Assembly: GCA_046731855.1 (NCBI GenBank)
Contig: JBKPLX010000058.1
Location: forward strand, 1-38,941
Length of the DNA: 38,941 bases
Source of the DNA: Udaeobacter sp046731855
Lineage (GTDB): Bacteria > Verrucomicrobiota > Verrucomicrobiia > Chthoniobacterales > UBA10450
Direction: 5' to 3'
Position numbers and translations under genes: made by a program. The notes below the pieces were generated by a model. It was given only the letters and a program-made list of their open reading frames with translations. It had not been told where the DNA came from and made no database searches. The stretch's first letter is position 1. Every line of letters starts with the position of its first letter. Shown one piece after another: positions 6,935-17,137 of the stretch.

Positions 6935-9739
6935 ATGGCCACAAGACGTAAATCTACCGTTCGAAAATCAGCTCGGCGCACACTAAAGAGGCCGAAATTA
7001 CGGGCGACTACCCGTGCTCGCGTGAAAAAAACGAAAAAACCACGCTACGTCTATTACTTTGGAGACGGCCACGCAGATGGATCAGGCGGTATGAAATCGC
7101 TGCTGGGTGGCAAAGGCGCGAATCTCCACGAAATGACGCGCATTGGTCTGCCGGTGCCACCGGGGTTCACCATCACGACCGAAGTATGCACTCATTTTTA
7201 CGCTCATAACCGCACCTATCCGCGAGAGTTGAAAGCGGAAGTCGCGGCGGCGCTGGCAAAAATCGAGAAATCCGTCGGAAAAAAACTCGGCGACACGGAA
7301 CGACCTTTGCTCGTTTCTGTAAGATCAGGCGCGCGAGATTCCATGCCCGGGATGATGGATACCATCCTGAACCTTGGGATGAATGACGAGGTCGTCGAAA
7401 TTGTCGCAAAAAAAACAAATAACGCGCGTTTCGCCTGGGATTCATACCGGCGTTTCCTGCAAATGTACGGCGACGTGGTCATGGGAGTTCAGAAACGGCC
7501 GGGGGAGGACCATGAACCGTTCGAGACGGTCATCGAGCATCTAAAAGACGAACGCTATGGCAAACATGACTTTCCGGATGTCAGATTGACCGTTACCGAT
7601 CTGAAAGAGCTGGTACAACGGTTCAAAGCATTAATTAAAGAGCGCACTGGAAAATCTTTCCCACAAGATCCGCAAGCGCAGCTTTGGGGCGCAATCGGAG
7701 CGGTTTTTGGGTCGTGGATGAACGATCGCGCGATGGTTTATCGTCGCAAATACGGTATCCCGCACGACTGGGGAACGGCCGTGAATGTGCAAACGATGGT
7801 GTTCGGAAACATGGGCCAAACGAGCGCTACCGGGGTCGCATTTACGCGCGATCCTGCGACCGGCGAAAGAGTTTTTTATGGCGAGTATTTGATCAACGCG
7901 CAGGGCGAAGACGTGGTGGCGGGCGTGCGGACACCTCATCCCATTGCTGACCTGGCGAAGGAAATGCCCGCAGCTCATAAAGAGCTCATGAAGGTCCGCG
8001 GGATCCTTGAACATCACTTCAAGGACATGCAGGACTTGGAGTTCACAGTGGAGGAAAATCGCCTCTATATTTTGCAAACTCGCAACGGCAAACGCACCGG
8101 TCACGCCGCCGTGCGTATTGCGGTGGACATGGTCGGTGAAAAATTGATTACAAAAAAAGATGCCGTGCGCCGTATCCCGGCAGATTCGCTGGCTCATCTT
8201 TTGGCGCCAGTTTTCGACCGGCAATCAGCCAAACAGGCGAAGAGGATCGGCACCGGCCTGGCCGCCGGCCCGGGCGCGGCCTGTGGTCGCGTCGTTTTTA
8301 ACGCGGAGGAAGCGGTGGTGCGCTCGGAGAAGGGTGAGAAAGTCGTGCTGGCCCGCATTGAAACGTCGCCAGAAGACCTGCGCGGCATGATCGCTGCGGA
8401 AGGCATCCTGACTTCACGCGGCGGCGTTTCGTCACACGCAGCCCTCGTCGCGCGCCAAATGGGAAAGGTGTGTGTCTGCGGCGCGACGGGGATTCAAATC
8501 GATTACCAGAAACGCACCCTCAGCGCGAATGGCACGACCTTAAATCGAGGCGATTATATCTCCATCGACGGCACCGCGGGAGAGGTATTTGCCGGCGAAG
8601 TTGCGACCGCGCCCTCGGAAATCGTCCAGGTGTTGATCGATCGCTCACTCGAGCCGAAAAAGAGCCTCACTTATCAGGAATACGCAAAACTGATGAAGTG
8701 GGCGGACGAATTTCGCTCACTGGGCGTCCGCACAAACGCGGATACGCCCGAGCAGGTTGCAAACGCAGTCGCATTCGGTGCCGAAGGCATTGGGCTCTGT
8801 CGCACAGAGCACATGTTCTTCGAAGGCAATCGCATTGACGCCATGCGAGAGATGATTCTTGCTGGCACGAAGGACGAGCGGGCACGTGCCCTGGCGAAAC
8901 TGCTTCCCTATCAGCGCAACGATTTCATTGGCATCTTCACGGCTTTAAAAGGTTTGCCCGCGACGATTCGTTTTCTCGATCCACCGCTTCATGAATTCTT
9001 GCCAAACGATCACGCGCAACAAAACGAACTTGCAAACAAGCTCGGCGTCGCGGTTGAACACATCGCGCGTCGCGTGCACGAGTTGCACGAGTTTAATCCC
9101 ATGCTCGGTCATCGAGGCTGCCGGCTCGGCATCGTTTATCCGGAAATTTCCGAAATGCAGGCGCGGGCGATCTTTGAAGCCGCTGCCGCAGTGCAGGCTA
9201 AAGGAATCAAGGTCCGTCCTGAAATTATGATTCCTCTGGTTGGATTTCCGCGCGAGCTGAAGCTTCAAATCGACATCGTCCGGCGTGTAGCCGGTGAAGT
9301 GGCAAAGGAAACGAACGCGAAATTCACTTATCTTGTCGGGACAATGATCGAAATTCCGCGCGCCGCGCTTGTTGCGGACCAGATTGCGCGCGATGCCGAG
9401 TTTTTCAGTTTCGGCACAAACGATCTCACCCAAACGACATTGGGAATGAGCCGGGACGATTCCGGAAGCTTTCTTCCCGCTTACGCTGAGCTCGATATCG
9501 TCGATTCAAATCCGTTTGCGTCGATCGATCAGAAAGGCGTAGGCCGCTTGATGGAAATAACGCGCGACTTCGGACGCAAGACCCGGCCAAATATTAAACT
9601 GGGAATTTGCGGCGAACACGGCGGCGAGCCCGCGAGCGTCAAGTTCTGTCACCGGCTCGGTTTGGATTACGTGAGTTGTAGCCCATTCCGGATTCCAATT
9701 GCTCGGCTGGCAGCAGCACAAGCAGCGCTCGAAAGTTAA
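6935..9739 (+). CDS. ppdK: Pyruvate, phosphate dikinase
   Basis: This 934-aa enzyme (942 from the in-frame TTG at 6911) interconverts pyruvate + ATP + Pi with PEP + AMP + PPi. The N-terminal half is the ATP-grasp nucleotide-binding domain (GGKGANLHEMT near the start, then SVRSGARDSMPGMMDT). The swivelling domain carries the catalytic histidine in RGGVSSHAA (H501 from ATG). The C-terminal PEP/pyruvate TIM barrel has GLCRTEHMFF and the catalytic cysteine in GICGEHGGEP. The length is normal apart from a tail of about 37 residues at the N-terminus, roughly half Lys/Arg, before the conserved YVYYFGDG. The residue two before the catalytic His is Ser instead of the common Thr. I chose ATG 6935 because the conserved domain starts well after it and a promoter-like pair lies just upstream. 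Threonine dehydratase follows after about 4 bases. Confidence 0.95.
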   Translation: MATRRKSTVRKSARRTLKRPKLRATTRARVKKTKKPRYVYYFGDGHADGSGGMKSLLGGKGANLHEMTRIGLPVPPGFTITTEVCTHFYAHNRTYPRELKAEVAAALAKIEKSVGKKLGDTERPLLVSVRSGARDSMPGMMDTILNLGMNDEVVEIVAKKTNNARFAWDSYRRFLQMYGDVVMGVQKRPGEDHEPFETVIEHLKDERYGKHDFPDVRLTVTDLKELVQRFKALIKERTGKSFPQDPQAQLWGAIGAVFGSWMNDRAMVYRRKYGIPHDWGTAVNVQTMVFGNMGQTSATGVAFTRDPATGERVFYGEYLINAQGEDVVAGVRTPHPIADLAKEMPAAHKELMKVRGILEHHFKDMQDLEFTVEENRLYILQTRNGKRTGHAAVRIAVDMVGEKLITKKDAVRRIPADSLAHLLAPVFDRQSAKQAKRIGTGLAAGPGAACGRVVFNAEEAVVRSEKGEKVVLARIETSPEDLRGMIAAEGILTSRGGVSSHAALVARQMGKVCVCGATGIQIDYQKRTLSANGTTLNRGDYISIDGTAGEVFAGEVATAPSEIVQVLIDRSLEPKKSLTYQEYAKLMKWADEFRSLGVRTNADTPEQVANAVAFGAEGIGLCRTEHMFFEGNRIDAMREMILAGTKDERARALAKLLPYQRNDFIGIFTALKGLPATIRFLDPPLHEFLPNDHAQQNELANKLGVAVEHIARRVHELHEFNPMLGHRGCRLGIVYPEISEMQARAIFEAAAAVQAKGIKVRPEIMIPLVGFPRELKLQIDIVRRVAGEVAKETNAKFTYLVGTMIEIPRAALVADQIARDAEFFSFGTNDLTQTTLGMSRDDSGSFLPAYAELDIVDSNPFASIDQKGVGRLMEITRDFGRKTRPNIKLGICGEHGGEPASVKFCHRLGLDYVSCSPFRIPIARLAAAQAALES

Positions 9740-9743
9740 ACGC

Positions 9744-10955
9744 TTGGTCACATTTCAGGATATCGAAGCGGCGCGCAAACGAATTGCGGACGCGGTTTAT
9801 TATTCGCCTTGTCCGCCATCCATTCCGCTGAGCGAAATCACCGGCATGAAAATTTTCTGCAAACTGGACAACTTGCAGCGGACAGGAAGCTTCAAGGAAC
9901 GCGGCGCGCGCAATGCGCTTGCACAACTGTCGCGTGACCAGCAGAAACGTGGAGTCATTGCCGCCTCTGCGGGCAATCACGCTCAAGCGCTCGCTTATCA
10001 GGGCAGCTTGCTTAGCATCCCCGCAACAGTGGTGATGCCAAAATTCGCGCCGCTCATAAAGATCAGCACGTGCCAACAACTCGGTGCAACTGTCATTCTG
10101 CACGGAGATGGTTTCGGGGAAGCAAAGGTACGTGCGCATGAAGTTGCCGCGGAAAAGGGCCTTGCATATATCGACGGTTACGACGATCCCGCGATCATCG
10201 CCGGACAGGGAACGATCGCTCTCGAAATCGTCGAACAAGTTCCTGACCTTGCAGCGGTGATTGTTCCCGTGGGCGGAGCCGGCTTGCTCGCCGGTGTTTC
10301 TTTGGCTCTCAAAACATTGCAACCGAACGTTAAAATTGTTGCCGTAGAAGCCGAAAACGTGGCGAGCTTTTCAGCCGCACTTAAGACAGGAAGACCGACG
10401 AAAATCATAATGCGTCCGACGCTCGCAGATGGGCTAGCCATCCCGGAGGTCGGCGCGAATGCGTTTCAAATTGCGCGACCGCTCGTCGATCTGGCCGTCA
10501 CGTTGACCGAAGAAGAAATCGCTCTGGCGATCCTTCGTTTGGTTGAATTAGAAAAGAGCGTCGTCGAAGGGGCCGCCGCCACACCGTTGGCTGCGTGCAT
10601 GTCCGGAAAATTAAAAGAACTCACCGGTAAGCGAGTAGTTCTGTTGCTTTGCGGTGGGAACATCGACCCGAATGTTCTAAGTCGCGTGATTGAACGCGGC
10701 CTGGTGGCAGACGGCAGGCTCGGCCGATTCACCGCTGTGATAAGCGATCGACCCGGCGGTCTGGCCGATTTAGCAGCCCAGATTGCTTCTACCGGAGCAA
10801 GCGTGAAGCAAATCGTCCACGATCGAGCCTTCGCCAGCCCGGATATCTCAGCAGTGAACGTTCTTTGCACGGTCGAAACCCGCAACCATCAACACCTGGC
10901 CGAGCTGCGGGCCCTATTGAAAGGCCGCGGCGTCGAAATTCACGATGCTGAATAG
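9744..10955 (+). CDS. ilvA: Threonine dehydratase (threonine ammonia-lyase) with C-terminal ACT domain
   Basis: This PLP enzyme of about 403 aa deaminates threonine to 2-oxobutanoate, and possibly serine to pyruvate. The PLP lysine is K51 in GSFKERGA. The phosphate-binding glycine loop reads VGGAGLLAG, with one Gly replaced by Ala compared with the usual GGGGL. Residues from about 328 on form an ACT domain (RPGGLADLAAQIASTGASV), which usually gives allosteric control by amino acids. Length and layout match the medium-form family (TIGR01127). The start is uncertain: the open frame extends back to TTG 9699, overlapping PPDK. The TTG at 9744 places the conserved TFQDIEAARKRI at the N-terminus as in homologues and gives a 4-base gap. 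Probably co-transcribed with ppdK and gcvP. Confidence 0.9.
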   Translation: MVTFQDIEAARKRIADAVYYSPCPPSIPLSEITGMKIFCKLDNLQRTGSFKERGARNALAQLSRDQQKRGVIAASAGNHAQALAYQGSLLSIPATVVMPKFAPLIKISTCQQLGATVILHGDGFGEAKVRAHEVAAEKGLAYIDGYDDPAIIAGQGTIALEIVEQVPDLAAVIVPVGGAGLLAGVSLALKTLQPNVKIVAVEAENVASFSAALKTGRPTKIIMRPTLADGLAIPEVGANAFQIARPLVDLAVTLTEEEIALAILRLVELEKSVVEGAAATPLAACMSGKLKELTGKRVVLLLCGGNIDPNVLSRVIERGLVADGRLGRFTAVISDRPGGLADLAAQIASTGASVKQIVHDRAFASPDISAVNVLCTVETRNHQHLAELRALLKGRGVEIHDAE

Positions 10956-11020
10956 GTGATGGCCCGACCGCCGGCGCTCCGACAAACTTGAAGCGCGATT
11001 CGCTTTCCGTAGTCTGCTCC

Positions 11021-13960
11021 ATGCAACGGCGTGAAGAAATAATCGATCCAAATTCCTTCGCGCGCCGTCATATCGGCCCGAACGAAGAAGAAGTGCGCGT
11101 CATGCTGCGCGAGGTGGGCTTCGAAGATCTCGATTCCCTGGTCGAAGCCGCTGTTCCACAAAATATCCGGCTGGATCGGGACCTGAATCTGCCCGAAGCG
11201 AAATCGGAGATGGAAGCGCTGGCTGAACTCCGCGCCATTTCCAGGAAGAACAAGATCGCGCACTCATTCATCGGCTGTGGCTATTCCGATTGTGTCACGC
11301 CGCCGGTCATTCAGCGAAACATACTGGAAAACCCGGGCTGGTACACGGCTTACACGCCTTACCAGGCAGAGCTCGCGCAAGGCCGGCTCGAGGCCCTGCT
11401 CAACTTCCAGACGATGATTGCTGACCTGACAGCACTCGAAATCTCCAACGCTTCCATGTTAGACGAAGCGACTGCCGCCGCCGAAGCGATGGCCCTTTGT
11501 CATGCGGTTGTTCCGAACCGAAAAACATTTTTCGTCGCCGATAATTGTCACCCACAAACGATTGCTGTTGTGCAAACACGCGCGAAGCCTTTGGGTATCG
11601 CGGTCAAGGTTGGCGATTACTCGCGGTTCAAGTTCGACAACACTGTTTTCGGTGCCCTCGTCCAGTATCCCGCCACCGACGGCGCAATTTACGATTACAC
11701 AGACTTCATAAAGCGGGCACATGATGCCGGGGCCCTTGTCGTGGTCGCAGCCGACATTCTTGCGCTGACGTTATTGAAACCGCCCGGAGAATTTGGCGCC
11801 GATGTCGCGGTCGGTAATACACAACGCTTCGGCGTTCCCCTCGGATTTGGCGGCCCGCACGCGGCGTACTTCGCGACACGCGATCAATATAAACGCCATA
11901 TGCCCGGCCGGCTGGTGGGCGTTTCACATGATGCAGAAGGCCGACCCGCTTATCGACTCGCGCTGCAAACGCGCGAGCAACACATCCGTCGCGACAAAGC
12001 GACGAGCAACATTTGCACCGCGCAGGTTCTGCTGGCTGTGATCGCCTCGATGTATGCGGTCTATCATGGCCCCCGTGGATTGCGCGCAATCGCCGAGCGA
12101 GTTCATCGCCTGATAAGTCAACTCGCAGATGGTCTGCGCGCACTCGGCTTGAAAATCGCGCACGATAATTTCTTCGACACAATTCGCGTCGAGGTTGATT
12201 CGAGCGACGTCATTTTGGAGCACGCGAAAAAAGCGGACTGCAATCTGCGCGCACTTGGCCCGCGCGCAGTTGCTATTTCATTCGACGAAACCACTACGGC
12301 GCGCGATATCGGGCTCTTGATGTCGGTCTTTCGCGGAACAGCTGTGCGGGATTTCGGCGATGACAATCTAGGCCAACCGCCACTCCGCATTCCGCAATCC
12401 GCACTCCGCACTTCCGAATTTCTCGCCCACCCGGTCTTCAACACGCACGACACCGAGACAGAAATGCTGCGCTACCTAAAGAAGCTCGAATCACGAGACC
12501 TTTCGCTGACGACCTCCATGATCCCGCTCGGTTCGTGCACGATGAAATTGAATGCCACAGCGGAGATGTTTCCGATTTCGTGGCCGGAAATTTCCAAACT
12601 ACATCCGTTCGCGCCCACAGAACAAACAACTGGCTATACAGAGATGTGCGAACAGCTCGAAAACTGGCTTGCCGAAATCACCGGATTCGATGCGATTTCA
12701 TTGCAGCCGAATGCTGGGTCGCAGGGCGAATACGCAGGCCTGCTGGCGATTCGCGAGTATCACGCTTCGCGCAACGAAGGGCACCGAAATGTTTGCCTCA
12801 TCCCAACGTCTGCCCATGGTACAAACCCCGCCAGCGCAAACATGGCTGGGTTTAGGGTTGTCTCCGTCGCCTGCTTGAAGGATGGAGACATCGATCTTGC
12901 CGATTTGCGGGCCAAAGCCGAAGACCACGCGCGCGATCTCGCCGCGCTAATGGTCACTTATCCGTCCACCCATGGCGTCTTCGAACCTACGATTCGCGAG
13001 ATTTGCGACATTGTGCACGCGCACGGTGGCCAGGTTTACATGGATGGCGCAAACATGAACGCTCAAGTCGGGCTTTGCCGACCCGGAGACTATGGCGCCG
13101 ACGTTTGTCATTTAAATTTGCACAAGACCTTTTGCATTCCGCACGGCGGCGGCGGCCCGGGTGTTGGACCGATTGGTGTGGCGAAGCATCTCGCTCCGTA
13201 TCTTCCGCGAGAATTCATTCTCGATCCCGAGAGCGGCCGAGTTCTATTTGGCGAAGGACATCATGGGAAGCATCCACGGAATGGGAGCGGCTCTGATTAC
13301 CGTCACGGAGGGGGCAAAGGCGGCAACATTTCTGCCGCGCCCTATGGCAGCGCCAGCATTCTGACGATTACGTGGATGTACATCTGCATGATGGGCGCGA
13401 AGGGATTGAAACGAGCCAGCGAAGTGGCGATCCTGAACGCCAATTACATCGCGAACCGGCTCGATCCCTATTTTCCTGTGCTTTTCAAAGGCAAACGCGG
13501 CCTCGTGGCGCATGAGTGCATCGTCGATCTTCGCCAATGGAAAAACGTAGGAATCGAGGTGGAAGATGTAGCGAAGCGCCTGATGGACTACGGCTTTCAC
13601 GCGCCAACGGTTTCCTGGCCGGTCGCAGGGACGATGATGATCGAGCCGACCGAGAGCGAACCCAAACACGAGCTCGACCGTTTTTGCGACGCGATGATTT
13701 CCATCCATGGAGAAATTGAGGCGGTTGCGAAAGGAAGGATGGATCGGGAGAACAATGTGTTGAAAAACGCGCCGCACACCGCGCGACAAATGGCGTCCGA
13801 TAATTGGGACCGCCCTTACACGCGCGAACAAGCAGCTTTTCCGGCACCGTGGACGCGCGAGCACAAATTCTGGCCCGCCGTCGCCAGAATCGACAATGTT
13901 TACGGCGATCGAAACCTGTTCTGTTCCTGTCCACCGGTCGAAGAGTTCCAGAATGGATAG
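11021..13960 (+). CDS. gcvP: Glycine dehydrogenase (decarboxylating), P-protein of the glycine cleavage system
   Basis: This 979-aa single-chain P-protein decarboxylates glycine and passes the aminomethyl group to lipoyl-GcvH. Both homologous halves are present. The N-terminal one starts with FARRHIGP, and the C-terminal one carries the PLP lysine K702 in LNLHKTFCIPHGGGGPG. The ending YGDRNLFCSCPPVEEF is typical. The frame can be extended upstream to TTG 10988, but ATG 11021 gives the usual N-terminus just before the conserved region. The linker between the halves contains a heptamer repeat tract (12382-12409). The stop codon TAG lies inside the left arm of the inverted-repeat element at 13955-14100. 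No gcvT or gcvH is in the window. It lies 65 bp after ilvA on the same strand. Confidence 0.96.
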   Translation: MQRREEIIDPNSFARRHIGPNEEEVRVMLREVGFEDLDSLVEAAVPQNIRLDRDLNLPEAKSEMEALAELRAISRKNKIAHSFIGCGYSDCVTPPVIQRNILENPGWYTAYTPYQAELAQGRLEALLNFQTMIADLTALEISNASMLDEATAAAEAMALCHAVVPNRKTFFVADNCHPQTIAVVQTRAKPLGIAVKVGDYSRFKFDNTVFGALVQYPATDGAIYDYTDFIKRAHDAGALVVVAADILALTLLKPPGEFGADVAVGNTQRFGVPLGFGGPHAAYFATRDQYKRHMPGRLVGVSHDAEGRPAYRLALQTREQHIRRDKATSNICTAQVLLAVIASMYAVYHGPRGLRAIAERVHRLISQLADGLRALGLKIAHDNFFDTIRVEVDSSDVILEHAKKADCNLRALGPRAVAISFDETTTARDIGLLMSVFRGTAVRDFGDDNLGQPPLRIPQSALRTSEFLAHPVFNTHDTETEMLRYLKKLESRDLSLTTSMIPLGSCTMKLNATAEMFPISWPEISKLHPFAPTEQTTGYTEMCEQLENWLAEITGFDAISLQPNAGSQGEYAGLLAIREYHASRNEGHRNVCLIPTSAHGTNPASANMAGFRVVSVACLKDGDIDLADLRAKAEDHARDLAALMVTYPSTHGVFEPTIREICDIVHAHGGQVYMDGANMNAQVGLCRPGDYGADVCHLNLHKTFCIPHGGGGPGVGPIGVAKHLAPYLPREFILDPESGRVLFGEGHHGKHPRNGSGSDYRHGGGKGGNISAAPYGSASILTITWMYICMMGAKGLKRASEVAILNANYIANRLDPYFPVLFKGKRGLVAHECIVDLRQWKNVGIEVEDVAKRLMDYGFHAPTVSWPVAGTMMIEPTESEPKHELDRFCDAMISIHGEIEAVAKGRMDRENNVLKNAPHTARQMASDNWDRPYTREQAAFPAPWTREHKFWPAVARIDNVYGDRNLFCSCPPVEEFQNG
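12382..12409 (+). repeat. Four tandem 7-bp repeats (consensus ANTCCGC) inside gcvP
   Basis: The units read ACTCCGC, ATTCCGC, AATCCGC and ACTCCGC, directly followed by a degenerate ACTTCCG. They encode part of the linker between the two halves of GcvP (around PLRIPQSALRTS), just before the conserved FLAHPVFN segment. The reading frame stays open because the linker tolerates any residue. Confidence 0.6.
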
Positions 13961-14094
13961 CGCACGCGTCTCGCGTGTTGGTTTTGGCGTCACGCCGAAG
14001 GAATCTTTCAATTTTGGGGCGCCCGGATTGGAAGAGATGCTCCAGGAAAAGCTCGCGACCGCGAGGACGCGTTCGCCAGCACGCGAGACGCGCG

Positions 14095-14100
<6 letters not shown>
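13955..14100. mobile_element. 146-bp inverted-repeat element carrying the stop codons of both flanking genes
   Basis: The left arm 13955-13981 (27 bases) and the right arm 14076-14100 (25 bases) are inverted copies. Apart from a 2-base insertion and one mismatch they are identical. Both arms end outward in GGATAG. In the left arm this reads Gly-TAG and ends gcvP. In the right arm, on the minus strand, it also reads Gly-TAG and ends the FAD oxidoreductase gene. The 94-bp core has no gene; it contains a GGCGT/ACGCC palindrome near the left arm and a CTCGCG/CGCGAG palindrome near the right arm. No transposase is encoded, so a MITE-like or other non-autonomous palindromic element is the likeliest reading. 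It could also work as a bidirectional terminator hairpin. Confidence 0.55.
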
Positions 14101-15615
<1,515 letters not shown>

Positions 15616-15621
15616 CTCCTT

Positions 15622-16848
15622 CTACGCAACCCAGTTGCCACGGGTGAAATTCCAGACGTACCAGCCCTGTACGCACAGCCCAGCCGCGCTGAGCAGTGCA
15701 ACTGCCGCGATACCGAACGCCCTAACAAGCACTGGCGGTGTGCGAAATTGACCCAGAAAATTCAAAAGCGCGAGCACGATCAATGCGTGCGCGCAAAATT
15801 CGTAGCGGAGCATGCTTTCCATGTCGACGCAGGCTACTCCGCTAACGGAGAGATAATAGATGACAAGGGCGCAAAAATAGATCCCGGCGCGAATAGGCAG
15901 ATCGGCCTGCCTTCGAATTGCTGGAAGCAGCTCGCAGAAAGCAATACCGACAAACAGCACGGCGCCCAACGTCATCGAAAATTGGCTCGCCTCGGTGGGA
16001 TCGTTCAGTGCCGGAACAAACCAACGATAACTAGAGGGCCTAAACACCGCCAAATAATCGGGAACGATTCCCCAGCCGGCTGTCTGCGTAAGCATATAAA
16101 TATCCCAATGGCCCCAGCGCAGTTGCGAATAAGTGAAAAATCCCAGGGCACCGAAACTCGCAACCAGCGTCATGGCAATCGCAGGCTTCTCCTTGCGAAA
16201 CCACGGCCTCGGCCCAAGTAAACCGCGCCATCCAGTTTTAAAAACCGAGCGCACCAGCGGAAATGCCGCACACACAATTCCGACAATCCGCGTTGCCGAC
16301 ATGACGATGCCGTGTGCGGCTGCCCAAAATTTCGCGGATCGCCCCTCCGCAATACTCCAATAAATGAAGCCAAGCAGCGCCATCAAAAACAACGATTCTG
16401 AATAGCCAGTAATTAGAAAGAATGCTGCTGGATGGGCGGCGACTAATAATACGCCGCAAATTTGCAGCGCGGGCGAAATATTCCAGCGCCTGCAAAAAAG
16501 AAGGAAATAACTCCAGAACCCCCAAGCAGCCAGCTGAGCAGTGATCAACAGAGCTGTGCCGGTGCTGATGTTAAGCCAATGGCGAAACGCAGCCGCAAAC
16601 GCAGGATAAGCGGGAAAAAATGCGACGTTTGATACTTCCATCACCTTGTGATCGATCGGGGGAACGATGGTCTGATATCCGCGATCTACGATGTTCATAA
16701 ACCAATAACTGTCGTGCTGAACCAACGTGCCATAGCGCTCCGAAAAAGACCCTTCCGGCGCAAGCAGGCCCATCGCCATCGCAAGTTGCAGCAGGGTAAT
16801 GATGAGTCCCACGAGCAAAGGTCTGAGCAACCAAAGCGAGCGGGTCAT
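15622..16848 (-). CDS. PIG-V-like GT-C membrane glycosyltransferase
   Basis: This protein of about 408 aa has many transmembrane segments. After the first helix comes a loop with an acidic residue in QHDSYWFMNIVDRGYQ, then NVAFFPAYPAF and TGYSESLFL. This is the arrangement seen in PIG-V/GT76-like mannosyltransferases that use lipid-linked sugars on the extracytoplasmic face. The open frame extends upstream to 17007, but those extra 53 residues look unlike protein. The ATG at 16846-16848 (MTRSLWLLRPLLVG) puts a basic end directly before helix 1. It is followed after 6 bases by the FAD oxidoreductase, probably as one transcript. The sugar and the acceptor are unknown. Confidence 0.7.
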   Translation of the reverse strand: MTRSLWLLRPLLVGLIITLLQLAMAMGLLAPEGSFSERYGTLVQHDSYWFMNIVDRGYQTIVPPIDHKVMEVSNVAFFPAYPAFAAAFRHWLNISTGTALLITAQLAAWGFWSYFLLFCRRWNISPALQICGVLLVAAHPAAFFLITGYSESLFLMALLGFIYWSIAEGRSAKFWAAAHGIVMSATRIVGIVCAAFPLVRSVFKTGWRGLLGPRPWFRKEKPAIAMTLVASFGALGFFTYSQLRWGHWDIYMLTQTAGWGIVPDYLAVFRPSSYRWFVPALNDPTEASQFSMTLGAVLFVGIAFCELLPAIRRQADLPIRAGIYFCALVIYYLSVSGVACVDMESMLRYEFCAHALIVLALLNFLGQFRTPPVLVRAFGIAAVALLSAAGLCVQGWYVWNFTRGNWVA

Positions 16849-16951
16849 TACATGATAATCGGTGCCCGCGGCCCCTTTGTTCGTGAAAGCCTTCACTGTG
16901 GTGAAAGTCCCGTTAGTCGGAAGCGCCAGTAAGGTAGGAAATACAGAGACG

Positions 16952-16967
16952 CTGCATGAGCATGCAG
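16952..16967. promoter_or_regulatory. 16-bp palindrome upstream of the glycosyltransferase gene
   Basis: CTGCATG and CATGCAG are perfect 7-bp inverted arms around AG, about 104 bp before the chosen glycosyltransferase start. The site lies in the 289-bp gap 16849-17137 between rsmI and this gene. I see no credible gene in that gap; an 81-codon basic frame there has no recognisable features. The palindrome could be an operator. Confidence 0.3.
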
Positions 16968-17137
16968 AACTTTCGATAGAGGCAATCTTGGGCCGCATTG
17001 TTTCCAAAATCTGTACGCTGACTTGAGTCGGAGTTTGACGGCGGATGCACCTCGTTTATTCGCGAGAGCGGCGCTGCCGGTCTGTTTCCCGTCGCGAATG
17101 GCGACTTTTGTCACTGAACTTCTCGGCACGGAGACCA

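Noticed and set aside
9639..10322. 227-codon minus-strand frame over ppdK/ilvA
   Set aside because: It is antisense to two genes with intact catalytic motifs; a shadow frame.
13244..14011. 255-codon open frame antisense to gcvP
   Set aside because: It mirrors the codon bias of gcvP, whose motifs are unambiguous, and has no domain or start signal of its own.
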